Below, piece after piece: positions 24,459 through 33,092 of a DNA stretch of 56,702 bases. Within the stretch, counting starts at the first letter, position 1, and every line of letters starts with the position of its first letter. Origin of the DNA: Comamonadaceae bacterium (lineage in GTDB: Bacteria > Pseudomonadota > Gammaproteobacteria > Burkholderiales > Burkholderiaceae_C); contig CANFOS010000025.1 in NCBI GenBank assembly GCA_947448735.1, positions 1-56,702 on the forward strand, read 5' to 3'. A program made the position numbers and the translations under genes. The notes beneath the pieces are model-generated. The model was not told where the DNA came from, did not search any database, and saw only the letters and a list, made by a program, of their open reading frames with translations.

Positions 24459-25256
24459 TTAATTGGTGTCAGCCGTTCTCACCTTCATTTTTTCAAGCGC
24501 TTTCGCATGGTGGGTTGGCTTGACCGCGATGTCGCCAACGAACACGCCTTCTGTTTGCAAAATCAAGACCAAAGTAAACGACAGCGCGACCATCTTGCCG
24601 GCCATCGAAATTCGTTTGGATACTTTGGTGACATTGAAAAAGCTGATCGCCAGCATGATGCCGATGAAGGCCATCAGCATGTCCCAGTAGATGAAGGAAA
24701 GCCGTTCATTGGAGACCTGAATGCGCTCTTCCCGGATATCCGATACTTTTTCGATGTGGGCGTGGATGCTTTCAAGCGTCTTTTCAGAAAACTTGCTGTC
24801 ACCGTCCATTTTGTGGACGGCAGCGGTCAACTCGCCAAAAGCATCATCAACTGTTGGTGACTCATGGCCTTCTGCCATGGTCTTCCATTCATCGGTCACG
24901 ATCGCCGACATGTATTTTTGAAGTTTTACTCGGGCCGCTTCGGTTTTGTCGCCGCCGATCCGCACCAATTCCCGGTCGAGGTTGACGATGTGGGCAACCT
25001 CAGTTTCGGTGACTTTTTGGCCATCTTTTTGAAAGCCTTGCAAGGTACTCAATGAGGCAGCAGCGATAAATACAAAGAAAAGCGCGATAGCACCAAATGC
25101 CTCAACGGCACCATCACTCATTTCGGCATCCACCTCAATTTTTAAGGCCTTTCGTATGCCGGGCAAGATGAAGACCAAAAAGGCCAATCCTGCAGGCACA
25201 ATAATGGTGCATTGGTTAAACGATAAAGATTGAAAGAAATGGACAATTGGCATCAT
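24459..25256 (-). CDS. DUF4239-like (bestrophin-like) membrane protein
   Basis: A 265-residue protein with two N-terminal helices (about 18-36 and 52-70), a soluble helical middle and two C-terminal helices (about 190-245). The middle carries NLDRELVRIGGDKTEAARV, LQKYMSAIVTDEWKTMAEG and the ESPTVDDAFGELTAAVHKM segment, the pattern of DUF4239 proteins, which are widespread and uncharacterised. It starts at ATG 25254-25256 (complement). Upstream, 25257-25528 is AT-richer, has no recognisable gene and must hold promoters for this gene and perhaps for ureD. No partner gene suggests a function. Confidence 0.72.
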   Translation of the reverse strand: MMPIVHFFQSLSFNQCTIIVPAGLAFLVFILPGIRKALKIEVDAEMSDGAVEAFGAIALFFVFIAAASLSTLQGFQKDGQKVTETEVAHIVNLDRELVRIGGDKTEAARVKLQKYMSAIVTDEWKTMAEGHESPTVDDAFGELTAAVHKMDGDSKFSEKTLESIHAHIEKVSDIREERIQVSNERLSFIYWDMLMAFIGIMLAISFFNVTKVSKRISMAGKMVALSFTLVLILQTEGVFVGDIAVKPTHHAKALEKMKVRTADTN

Positions 25257-25528
25257 TTTTATAGCCTTTCAAAAAAATTGGCAATCATACTAAAGTTCGC
25301 AATTGTTGCAACTTTATATTGCATTTTTAGGTGATGCAGCTGCCTGGCAAAACGATCCATCAAAGCACCGGTTTTGCAGCGCTTGTTCAGCGAAACAATG
25401 GTGGCCTGACCAAGGGATCAACTGCGATTGACAGTCCACAGGCCCCTACACAATCTCGCCCCGCGCCCGTCAAGGCAGCCCACAAAACCCCAGATGCCGC
25501 GGGCAGTCCCGCCGCTTAAACTTGACGC

Positions 25529-26359
25529 ATGGCATGGCACGCGCAACTCGATCTTGACTACCAGCTGGAGGCGGGCCGCACGGTGGCCCGTTATGTGCAC
25601 AGCGGGCCACTGCGTATTTTGCAAAGCCTGTACCCCGAGGGCGATGCGACCTGCCATAACGTGCTGGTGCATCCGCCCGGTGGCCTGGTGGGCGGCGACA
25701 CGCTGGACCTGAACATTTCAGTGGCAACAGGTGCGCATGGTCTGGTCACCACGCCAGGAGCCACCCGGTTTTACCGCTCTGACGGCGAGCTGGCCTTGCA
25801 GCGCACCCGCATCACCGTGGCAGACCGTGCCCGCATGGAATGGTTGCCGCTGGAGAGCATCGCTTACAGCGGCTGCCGGGCAGAAAACCGTCTGAGTGTG
25901 TTGATGGAGCCCGGCGCTGAGCTGCTCGGCTGGGACGTCACGGCACTGGGCTTGCCAGCGGCCAGCCAGCCGTTTGCGTCCGGCAACTTTTGCCAGCACC
26001 TTGAAGTCCCCGGCGTGTGGCTGGAGCGTGCCAACATCCAGGCACTCGACGCCCTGCTGCTCAACAGCCCGCTGGGGCTGGCAGGCCATCGCTGCTTTGC
26101 CACCCTGTTTTTTGTCGCCGGCAGCAAGCTGGACCGACAGCGCCGGCAGGACGCGCTGGACGCTGCACGCAGCGTGATTCAGTCGCACCCCCTATGCGCC
26201 ACAGCAGGTGCCACCAGTCCCGATGGGCAGGTGGTGCTGGTCAGGGTGCTGGCGCCTGTCGTGGAGCCCGCCATGGCATTGTTGCGCAGCGTGTATCTGG
26301 CCTGGCGCCGTGCGCTTTGGCAACTGGACAAAGGCAGCCCGCGCATCTGGACGACCTGA
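25529..26359 (+). CDS. ureD: Urease accessory protein UreD (UreH)
   Basis: A 276-residue UreD. Diagnostic segments: HSGPLRILQSLYPEGDATCH, VLVHPPGGLVGGDTLDLNI, TPGATRFYRSDGELALQ and WLPLESIAYSGC. Known: UreD docks on the urease apoenzyme and with UreF and UreG guides nickel into the active site. Stops in frame just upstream fix the ATG at 25529. The gene is complete, but no ureA, ureB, ureC, ureE, ureF or ureG is in the window. Elsewhere ureD commonly follows urtE on one strand; here it faces urtE from the opposite strand with a small gene between, suggesting a local inversion or break. Confidence 0.93.
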   Translation: MAWHAQLDLDYQLEAGRTVARYVHSGPLRILQSLYPEGDATCHNVLVHPPGGLVGGDTLDLNISVATGAHGLVTTPGATRFYRSDGELALQRTRITVADRARMEWLPLESIAYSGCRAENRLSVLMEPGAELLGWDVTALGLPAASQPFASGNFCQHLEVPGVWLERANIQALDALLLNSPLGLAGHRCFATLFFVAGSKLDRQRRQDALDAARSVIQSHPLCATAGATSPDGQVVLVRVLAPVVEPAMALLRSVYLAWRRALWQLDKGSPRIWTT

Positions 26360-26481
26360 TGTCCTACAGCCTTATACGCCTTGCTGATGCGGGGATCTGG
26401 CTGTTACCCACTTCGTGATGCTCGGCGGCCACCTTAAGCTGTTCTGACCCGTCCATCATGGACGCCATCAGGAGATCGACA

Positions 26482-26970
26482 ATGAACATCACGACCCCCA
26501 ACGCAAGCCGCTTGAGCCATTTGGTGAAGTGCCTGTGCGGTTTTTCTTTCACGGCAATGCTGGCAATCACGGCCACAGCACAGATTGCCTCTGGAACCAC
26601 TGGCATTGACGCAACTGGCAACGCGGCCAGCGAAATGGCAGCCTGCAACAACGGCACAAGTCAGCAAAGCCGACAGACATGCATCACGGAAGTTCGCAAT
26701 GCCAATGCTGCCAAGCGAGCAGGCAAGGTGGACAACGCTGGCGGCCAATTTGAGGCGAATGCACTGCAGCGCTGCAACGTGCTGAAAGGCGAGGACAAAA
26801 TCGCCTGTGCAGCACGGGTCAATGGTTATGGCAACGCTCAGGGCAGTGTGGCGGGCGGAGGTGTGATCACCCAGATAGAAACCGTGGTGGTTCCCAACAC
26901 ACCAGAAGTGTTCAACATCCAGCCGCAAACCAGCAGTGACGCCATCATCGTGATACCAGCTGCCCGATAA
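26482..26970 (+). CDS. Conserved secreted protein of unknown function
   Basis: A 162-residue protein with a signal peptide (CGFSFTAMLAITATAQIA). The mature part contains ATGNAASEMAACNNG, SRQTCITEVRNANAAKR, GGQFEANALQRCNVLKGEDK and IACAARVNGYGNAQG, with four cysteines that may form two disulfides. I recall similar short secreted proteins in Comamonadaceae with no assigned role. ATG 26482 follows AGGAGA by 7 nt. It converges on urtE with a 21-bp gap. No domain is recognised, and a link to urea metabolism is only positional. Confidence 0.7.
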   Translation: MNITTPNASRLSHLVKCLCGFSFTAMLAITATAQIASGTTGIDATGNAASEMAACNNGTSQQSRQTCITEVRNANAAKRAGKVDNAGGQFEANALQRCNVLKGEDKIACAARVNGYGNAQGSVAGGGVITQIETVVVPNTPEVFNIQPQTSSDAIIVIPAAR

Positions 26971-26991
26971 GCAGCGGTCACTTGGGGCCGA

Positions 26992-27684
26992 CTAAATGGC
27001 CATCAGTTGGCGTACGCCGTTGGCTTGCATGTCCTTGCCCAGGCCGCGTGCGATAAATTCCCCGCGCTCCATGACCAAATAATCGTCGGCCAGTTCTGAG
27101 GCAAAGTCGTAGTACTGCTCGACCAGCAAGATGGCCATGTCGCCACGGTCGGCCAGCATCCGGATGACGCGGCCGATGTCCTTGATGATGCTGGGTTGAA
27201 TGCCCTCGGTGGGCTCGTCCAGGATCAGCATTTTGGGTTTGGCGGCAAGCGCGCGTGCAATCGCCAGCTGCTGCTGCTGCCCGCCCGACAAGTCACCGCC
27301 ACGCCGGTTCAGCATCTGTTTGAGCACCGGAAACAGGTCATACAACTCCGCAGGAATGGGCGTGCTCGCGCTTTTGTAGGCCAGGCCCATACGCAGGTTT
27401 TCCTCAACTGTCAGCCGGGCAAAGATTTCGCGCCCCTGCGGAACGAAGCCAATGCCGGCTCTGGCCCGCTCATATGGCGTCGCCGTTTGAATCTGCTGGC
27501 CATCAAATTCAATGGTGCCGGTCTTGATCGGCACCAAGCCCATCAGCGATTTGAGCAAGGTTGTTTTGCCCACACCGTTACGGCCCAGCAAGACCGTGAC
27601 TTTGCCAAGCTGGGATTGCAAGCTGACGTCGCGCAGGATGTGCGAGCCGCCATAGTATTGGTTGACGTTTTTGACTTGCAGCAT
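26992..27684 (-). CDS. urtE: Urea ABC transporter ATP-binding protein UrtE
   Basis: A 230-residue LivF-type ATPase: Walker A GRNGVGKTTLLKSLMG, Q-loop in IGFVPQGREIFARLT, signature LSGGQQQQLAIARAL, Walker B MLILDEPTEGIQPS. The phrases YYGGSHILRDVSL and EGIQPSIIKDIG are typical of UrtE. It is the last gene of urtABCDE and begins 2 bp after urtD stops (27687). With UrtD it energises urea uptake across the inner membrane. Confidence 0.95.
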   Translation of the reverse strand: MLQVKNVNQYYGGSHILRDVSLQSQLGKVTVLLGRNGVGKTTLLKSLMGLVPIKTGTIEFDGQQIQTATPYERARAGIGFVPQGREIFARLTVEENLRMGLAYKSASTPIPAELYDLFPVLKQMLNRRGGDLSGGQQQQLAIARALAAKPKMLILDEPTEGIQPSIIKDIGRVIRMLADRGDMAILLVEQYYDFASELADDYLVMERGEFIARGLGKDMQANGVRQLMAI

Positions 27685-27686
27685 GT

Positions 27687-28568
27687 TCAGCGGCCTAAGT
27701 AAACCTCGATCACTCGCTCATTATTTTGAACTTCATCAAGCGTTCCCTGCGCCAGCACGGCGCCATCACACAGCACGGTCACGATGTCTGAAATGGTGCG
27801 GATAAAGCCCATGTCGTGCTCCACCACCATCAGTGAATGCTTGCCCTTGAGCGTCAAAAAAAGCTCTGCGGTGCGGGCCGTTTCGTCGTCGGTCATGCCC
27901 GCTACCGGCTCATCGAGCAGCAAGAGTTTGGGGTCTTGCATAAGCAGCATGCCAATTTCTAACCACTGCTTTTGCCCGTGGCTGAGGTTGCCTGCCATTC
28001 GGTTGACGCTGTCGGCCAGATGAATCGTGACCAGTATGTCCGCCAGCTTGTCGCTCTGCAAAGAGTCGAGCCTGAAAAACATCGACGCCCTCACGCCCTT
28101 GTTGGTTTTCAGGGCCAGCTCCAGATTTTCAAACACGGTGAGATGTTCAAACACGGTGGGCTTTTGAAACTTTCGGCCAATGCCCAGCTGGGCGATGTCG
28201 GCTTCCTTGTGACGCAGTAAATCGATGGTGCTGCCGAAAAACACCGTGCCTTCATCGGGCCGTGTTTTGCCAGTGATGATGTCCATCATGGTCGTTTTAC
28301 CGGCACCATTGGGACCGATGATGCAGCGCAATTCACCCGGTGCAATGTCCAGGCTCAGCTTGTTGATCGCTTTGAAGCCATCGAAGCTGACGCTCACATC
28401 TTCAAGGTACAAAATGCGGCCGTGGGTGATGTCCACCTCACCGGAGGTCACCACGCGACTGCCGCTGGCGCTGCGGCCCCCGGACTCGGTGTTGGTTTTG
28501 TTTTCACTGAGCGCGGCCATGCGCTCTTGAATACGGCGAGCGCCCTGCTCAAGCAGATCGGGTGTCAT
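27687..28568 (-). CDS. urtD: Urea ABC transporter ATP-binding protein UrtD
   Basis: A 293-residue LivG-type ATPase: Walker A GPNGAGKTTMMDIITG, signature LSHGQKQWLEIGML, Walker B LLLLDEPVAGMTDDE and VVEHDMGFIRTI. The N-terminal 45 residues before the ATPase fold (EQGARRIQERMAALSEN, then a Ser/Gly-rich stretch) are common in betaproteobacterial UrtD. The start overlaps the urtC stop by 4 bp (28565-28568), so translation is coupled. Confidence 0.95.
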   Translation of the reverse strand: MTPDLLEQGARRIQERMAALSENKTNTESGGRSASGSRVVTSGEVDITHGRILYLEDVSVSFDGFKAINKLSLDIAPGELRCIIGPNGAGKTTMMDIITGKTRPDEGTVFFGSTIDLLRHKEADIAQLGIGRKFQKPTVFEHLTVFENLELALKTNKGVRASMFFRLDSLQSDKLADILVTIHLADSVNRMAGNLSHGQKQWLEIGMLLMQDPKLLLLDEPVAGMTDDETARTAELFLTLKGKHSLMVVEHDMGFIRTISDIVTVLCDGAVLAQGTLDEVQNNERVIEVYLGR

Positions 28569-29668
28569 TTGTCACTCCTGCGCAGCTTTTTGACCAAGCC
28601 CACCACACCGTTCGGCAAAAACAGCGTGACCCCTATAAACAGCAAGCCCAAAAAGTACAGCCAATACTCAGGGTAGGCCACCGTCAGCCAGCTCTTGGCA
28701 CCGTTGACGATAAACGCGCCGACAATCGGACCGATCAAAGTTGCGCGCCCCCCAACTGCCGCCCAGATGGCGATTTCAATCGAGTTGGCCGGGCTCATTT
28801 CACCGGGATTGATGATGCCCACCTGCGGCACATAGAGCGCACCCGCCACACCGCACATCACGGCTGAGATGACCCAGATGGTGAGCTTGTAACCGAGCGG
28901 GTTGTAACCCGAAAACATGACGCGTGTCTCCGCATCGCGGATGGCCTGCAGCACGCGGCCAAACTTGCTGCCGACCAGCCATTTGGCGAACAAAAAGAAA
29001 CCCAGCAGGGTCAGGCCGGTCACGACAAACAGCGTCATGCGCATCGAGGGTGTCGCCACCGGGATGTTCAAAATGCGCTTGAAATCAGTAAAGCCGTTGT
29101 TGCCACCAAAGCCGGTTTCGTTGCGGAAAAACAGCAACATGGCAGCAAAGGTCATGGCTTGGGTGATGATGGAAAAGTACACGCCCTTGATGCGCGAGCG
29201 GAAGGCAAAAAAACCAAACACAAAAGCCACCACGCCAGGCACCAGGACAATCAGAAGGAGGGTGGCAATGAAGCTGTCGCTGAAGGTCCAGTGCCAGGGC
29301 AAGGTCTTCCAGTCCAGAAACACCATGAAATCTGGCAGCTCGCTTTTGTAGTTGCCATCGCGGCCGATCTGGCGCATCAAATACATGCCCATCATGTAGC
29401 CGCCGAGGGCAAAAAATACGCCGTGCCCCAGCGACAAGATGCCCGTGTAGCCCCAAATCAAGTCCATGGCCAGTGCGGCTATGGCGTAGCACATGATTTT
29501 TCCCAGCAGCGCCACGGCATAGGTGCTCATGTGAAACAAGCTGCCTTCAGGTACCCAGAGGTTGAGGACAGGCGCCACAGCGCACACGGCGATCAGCGCC
29601 ATCATGAAGGCGCTCCAGCCGGTGCGGGTCAGCAGTGGCTTTGGACTTGGTAACAGAAGTGCTTGCAT
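28565..29668 (-). CDS. urtC: Urea ABC transporter permease UrtC
   Basis: A 367-residue LivM-type permease with about ten hydrophobic segments. YTGILSLGHGVFFALGGYMM and the NNGFTDFKRIL segment are characteristic, and the C-terminal EYWLYFLGLLFIGVTLFLPN matches UrtC. I use ATG 29666-29668 (complement); longer in-frame starts would translate the intergenic repeat at 29700-29786. The 126-bp gap to urtB is largely that repeat, so urtC may need readthrough from urtB. Confidence 0.94.
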   Translation of the reverse strand: MQALLLPSPKPLLTRTGWSAFMMALIAVCAVAPVLNLWVPEGSLFHMSTYAVALLGKIMCYAIAALAMDLIWGYTGILSLGHGVFFALGGYMMGMYLMRQIGRDGNYKSELPDFMVFLDWKTLPWHWTFSDSFIATLLLIVLVPGVVAFVFGFFAFRSRIKGVYFSIITQAMTFAAMLLFFRNETGFGGNNGFTDFKRILNIPVATPSMRMTLFVVTGLTLLGFFLFAKWLVGSKFGRVLQAIRDAETRVMFSGYNPLGYKLTIWVISAVMCGVAGALYVPQVGIINPGEMSPANSIEIAIWAAVGGRATLIGPIVGAFIVNGAKSWLTVAYPEYWLYFLGLLFIGVTLFLPNGVVGLVKKLRRSDK

Positions 29669-29699
29669 GTTAGACAGCGAATTGAACCTGTGACGCCAT

Positions 29700-29786
29700 G
29701 CTGCGAACGCCGCAGAACCGGCTTTGCCGGGCTGCCAGCGTTGCCCCCTTGAGGGGGGAGGACGCCACACGAAGTGGCCAAGCCAT
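29700..29786. repeat. Comamonadaceae-type GC-rich intergenic repeat
   Basis: The segment contains CGAACGCCGCAGAACCGGC, then GTTGCCCCCTTGAGGGGGGA and ACACGAAGTGGCC. I recall elements of the form 'gcccccttgagggggg...gcgaagcggc' scattered through Comamonadaceae genomes. It contains two short inverted repeats (CCCCCTTGAGGGGG and CCACACGAAGTGG), so the transcript would fold. It separates urtB from urtC. Confidence 0.6.
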
Positions 29787-29794
29787 GGGGGTGT

Positions 29795-31360
29795 TCATAC
29801 TTCTCGGCCCTTCATCGCAAAAATACCCTGGGGACGCTTTTGAATGAAGATGATGATGAAGACCAGGACGGCTATCTTGGCCAGTACAGCGCCTGTCCAG
29901 CCCTCGAGAAATTTATTCAGAATACCCAGTCCCATGGCTGCGTAAACGGTACCGGCCAACTGGCCTACACCGCCCAGCACCACCACCATGAAAGCGTCCA
30001 CAATGTAGCCTTGTCCCAGGTCTGGCCCCACATTGCCGACCTGGCTCAAGGCGCAACCGGCCAAGCCGGCAATGCCTGAACCCAGCGCAAATGCGTACGT
30101 GTCAACACGGGCGGTGTTGACGCCCATGCAGGATGCAATCGGGCGGTTTTGCGTCACGCCGCGTACAAACAGGCCCAGCCTTGTTTTGCTGATCAGCCAG
30201 GCCATGCCGAGCAACACGGCAATCGCAAAGCCAATGATGACCAGGCGGTTGTAGGGCAGTGACAGGTTACCCAGAACCTGCACGCCGCCGCTCATCCAGA
30301 CCGGGTTTTCGACGCCCACGTTTTGCGCGCCAAAGATCGACCGTACCCCTTGCTGCAACATCAAACTGATGCCCCAGGTGGCCAGCAGTGTCTCCAGCGG
30401 GCGGCCGTACAAAAAGCGGATCACGCTGCGCTCCAGCGCAGCACCGGTCAGGGCCGATGCCATGAAGGCCACCGGCACAGCGGCCAGCAAATACCAGTCA
30501 AAGGCAGCGGGCAGGTATTTTTGAAACAGGACTTGAACCACGTAGGTGGCATAGGCACCAATCATCATCAGCTCGCCATGCGCCATGTTGATGACACCCA
30601 TCAGGCCGTAGGTGATGGCCAGACCGAGCGCGACCAACAGCAGAATGCTGCCCAGGCTGATGCCGCTGAAAATCGCACCCAGCCTGTTGCCCCATTCCAG
30701 TGAGGCATCTACCTTTGCCAGTGCGGCCTGCAAGGCGACTTTGACGTCAGAGTCGGTCTCTTTGCCGATGCGCTCCAGCAGGATGGTTTTGGTGTTGGGG
30801 TCTTTGCTGACCGAAAGTTGAGCCGCGGCGGCCAGCCGTTTGGCTTTGTCGCTGCTGCCCAACAAAATGGCGGCGCGAACCAGTTCCAGCTGGCTTTTCA
30901 GGGCCGGCACGCCTTCTGCCGCATAGGCTTTTTCAATCAATGGCAAGCGCGCTTCGTCGTTGTCAGCCGACAGTGTCTTGATCGCCGCCGCCCTTACCTT
31001 GTCGTCCTTGCTGAACAGTTTGAGCGCGGCCAGCGCGTTGTCCAGCTCAGACCGCATCAGGTTGGGGTTGATCACGTCTTCAGCATCGGGTGGCAGGCTC
31101 AAAGCCGCGCCCGTTACAGCATCAAAAGCCTTGTCATCCCTGACCACAAAAACCTTGTCGCCTTTGGTTTTGACGGCATCGTCAGCCAGTGCCTGGATGA
31201 ATGCAGCGGTTTTGTCATCGGCATTGGCAGCTGCCTTGCCCAGCGCTTCAATTCGCGCCTCGGTCTCGCCCAATGTCATGCCCTTGACGTCTTCTGCGGT
31301 CAAGGCATGGGCGTGAGTAGCGATCAATAAGAGAGCAAGTGTGAGTAGATGTCGAAGCAT
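29795..31360 (-). CDS. urtB: Urea ABC transporter permease UrtB
   Basis: A 521-residue protein. A signal peptide (HLLTLALLLIATHAHA) and a periplasmic helical domain of about 180 residues precede the LivH-type permease, which starts near LGAIFSGISLGSILLL and includes GVINMAHGELMMIGAYATYV. This two-part layout is normal for UrtB. Start: ATG 31358-31360 (complement). It lacks a strong Shine-Dalgarno: only AGG at the foot of a terminator-like hairpin lies at suitable distance. That suggests urtB translation is limited relative to urtA. Confidence 0.94.
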   Translation of the reverse strand: MLRHLLTLALLLIATHAHALTAEDVKGMTLGETEARIEALGKAAANADDKTAAFIQALADDAVKTKGDKVFVVRDDKAFDAVTGAALSLPPDAEDVINPNLMRSELDNALAALKLFSKDDKVRAAAIKTLSADNDEARLPLIEKAYAAEGVPALKSQLELVRAAILLGSSDKAKRLAAAAQLSVSKDPNTKTILLERIGKETDSDVKVALQAALAKVDASLEWGNRLGAIFSGISLGSILLLVALGLAITYGLMGVINMAHGELMMIGAYATYVVQVLFQKYLPAAFDWYLLAAVPVAFMASALTGAALERSVIRFLYGRPLETLLATWGISLMLQQGVRSIFGAQNVGVENPVWMSGGVQVLGNLSLPYNRLVIIGFAIAVLLGMAWLISKTRLGLFVRGVTQNRPIASCMGVNTARVDTYAFALGSGIAGLAGCALSQVGNVGPDLGQGYIVDAFMVVVLGGVGQLAGTVYAAMGLGILNKFLEGWTGAVLAKIAVLVFIIIFIQKRPQGIFAMKGREV

Positions 31361-31362
31361 TG

Positions 31363-31408
31363 AAAAAAACCTGTAGAGTGCGCACGGCATGGCCATGCGC
31401 ACTCTACA
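31363..31408 (-). terminator. Terminator-like hairpin between urtA and urtB
   Basis: On the minus strand 13-nt arms TGTAGAGTGCGCA (complement of 31396-31408) and TGCGCACTCTACA (31372-31384) pair perfectly around an 11-nt loop, followed by GG and seven T residues (31363-31369) that end 2 nt before the urtB start. It should stop or reduce transcription after urtA. Confidence 0.85.
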
Positions 31409-31481
31409 AGTCCCGGGCCAAAATCAGCTTAGGCCCAGAACATCGTGCAGTCATCCCGAACCAAGTCCGGGATGAACGTGC

Positions 31482-32762
31482 TTACTTCTTGACCGGCTCG
31501 TCGGGCTTCTTGTCATTGCCTTCAATGAACGGGCTCCATGGCTTGGCTTTGACCGGGCCAGGCGTCTTCCACACCACATTGAACTGACCGTCAGCCTTGA
31601 TCTCGCCAATGAACACTGACTTGTGCAGGTGGTGGTTTTTTTCATCCATCTTGCTGGTGATGCCGCTCGGTGCGGTGAACGTCTGGCCAGCCATCGCGGC
31701 AATCACTTTGTCGGTGTCAGTGGACTTGGCTTTTTCAACCGCCTGTTTCCACATGTTGATGCCGATGTAAGTCGCTTCCATCGGGTCGTTGGTCAAGGGC
31801 TTGTCCATGTGGCCAGGAATCTTCTTGGCTTTGGCATAGGCTGACCACTTTTTGATGAAGTCGGTGTTCGCCGGGCTCTTGATCGACTGGAAGTAGTTCC
31901 ACGCAGCCAGGTGGCCGACCAGGGGCTTGGTATCCACGCCGCGCAGTTCTTCTTCCCCGACAGAGAAAGCAACCACGGGCACATCTTTGGCCTTCAGACC
32001 AGCATTGCCCAGCTCTTTGTAAAACGGCACGTTGGAGTCACCGTTGATGGTGGACACAACCGCGGTTTTACCGCCTTGCGAGAATTTTTTGACGTCAGCA
32101 ACGATGGTTTGATAGTCGCTGTGGCCGAACGGGGTGTATTTTTCGTCGATGTCCTTGTCGGCAACGCCTTTGCTTTTCAGGTAAGCGCGCAAGATCTTGT
32201 TGGTGGTGCGTGGGTACACATAGTCTGTGCCCAGCAATACCCAGCGCTTAGCACCGCCGCCAGCTTTGCTCATCAGGTAATCAACCGCCGGAATCGCCTG
32301 CTGGTTAGGTGCTGCGCCGGTGTAGAACACGTTCTTGCTGAGCTCTTCACCTTCGTATTGCACGGGGTAGAACAGCAGGCCATTCATTTCTTCAACCACT
32401 GGCAACACTGACTTGCGTGACACAGACGTCCAGCAGCCGAAGATGACAGAGACCTTGTCCTGGCCAAGCAACTGCTTGGTTTTTTCAGCAAACAATGGCC
32501 AGTTGGAGGCTGGATCCACAATCACTGGCTCCAGCTTTTTGCCGAGCACGCCACCCTTGGCATTGATCTCGTCAATCGCCATTAAAACCGTGTCTTTCAG
32601 CACGGTTTCAGAAATGGCCATGGTGCCAGACAGGCTGTGCAAAATGCCGACCTTGATGGTGCCGCCCGTCTGGGCATGTGACGGCAGGGCAGACAGGCCC
32701 GTCAGGGCCACGGCGGCGGTGAGCGCTTTGAGGGTAAAGCGGCGTGAGTTCAGGTTTTGCAT
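31482..32762 (-). CDS. urtA: Urea ABC transporter substrate-binding protein UrtA
   Basis: A 426-residue periplasmic urea receptor with a signal peptide ending near LSALPSHAQ. The mature part opens TIKVGILHSLSGTMAISET, followed by MAIDEINAKGGVLGKKLEPV, FGCWTSVSRKSVLPVVEE and NGLLFYPVQYEGEE, the last being a UrtA signature shared with the amide sensor AmiC. It starts at ATG 32760-32762 (complement) behind CTGGAG. It is the first gene of the operon. Promoter signals in 32763-33062 are not certain: I see a weak NtrC-like site (32823-32839) but no correctly spaced sigma-54 element. Confidence 0.95.
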   Translation of the reverse strand: MQNLNSRRFTLKALTAAVALTGLSALPSHAQTGGTIKVGILHSLSGTMAISETVLKDTVLMAIDEINAKGGVLGKKLEPVIVDPASNWPLFAEKTKQLLGQDKVSVIFGCWTSVSRKSVLPVVEEMNGLLFYPVQYEGEELSKNVFYTGAAPNQQAIPAVDYLMSKAGGGAKRWVLLGTDYVYPRTTNKILRAYLKSKGVADKDIDEKYTPFGHSDYQTIVADVKKFSQGGKTAVVSTINGDSNVPFYKELGNAGLKAKDVPVVAFSVGEEELRGVDTKPLVGHLAAWNYFQSIKSPANTDFIKKWSAYAKAKKIPGHMDKPLTNDPMEATYIGINMWKQAVEKAKSTDTDKVIAAMAGQTFTAPSGITSKMDEKNHHLHKSVFIGEIKADGQFNVVWKTPGPVKAKPWSPFIEGNDKKPDEPVKK

Positions 32763-33062
32763 AAGTGCTTCTCCAGTGGGTGTTGTGTGGCGTGTCGCTG
32801 TGCGCAAACCTGATCCGGAATTTGCACAGCGATGGTTGGATTTTGGTGACTTCAGACGGATTGCGAAATACGCCGGGTGGCGTATGCCGGGCCAACAGCC
32901 AGCCCAGCTTGGGGGCGATGTGTTCCGCTCTTGAGGCCTACAAGCATCGTCGCTGTCTCCTTGCCTGGACCGGCCTTAAAGCAGGCTAGATTTCAATCTC
33001 TGACTAATTCCTAGGGTTTTTACCAATTAGCGACACCCTATGAATGCGATTGAAGCTATTGT

Positions 33063-33092
33063 TTGGCACTCGCACTAACAGAGTGCTAACAT
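33063..33092 (+). promoter_or_regulatory. CIRCE (HrcA) operator covering the rpoH promoter
   Basis: TTGGCACTC (33063-33071) and GAGTGCTAA (33081-33089) are separated by 9 nt. The CIRCE consensus is TTAGCACTC-N9-GAGTGCTAA, so 17 of 18 arm bases match. A sigma-70-like promoter coincides with it: -35 TTGGCA (33063-33068), 18-nt spacer, extended -10 TGCTAACAT ending at 33092. HrcA bound here would block RNA polymerase. The rest of the urtA-rpoH gap (32763-33062) shows no other clear signal. Confidence 0.85.

Noticed and set aside
25331..25519. 62-codon frame in front of ureD
   Set aside because: No RBS or homology; it ends in stop codons just ahead of ureD and has Ala/Pro/Thr-rich random-looking composition.
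29795..31360. N-terminal ~180-residue part of UrtB as a novel fusion
   Set aside because: Long periplasmic N-terminal domains are normal for UrtB.
32802..32820. Possible sigma-54 promoter for urtA on the minus strand
   Set aside because: The GG and GC elements are spaced 9 nt instead of 10, which RpoN does not tolerate well; kept only as a weak NtrC-like site nearby.
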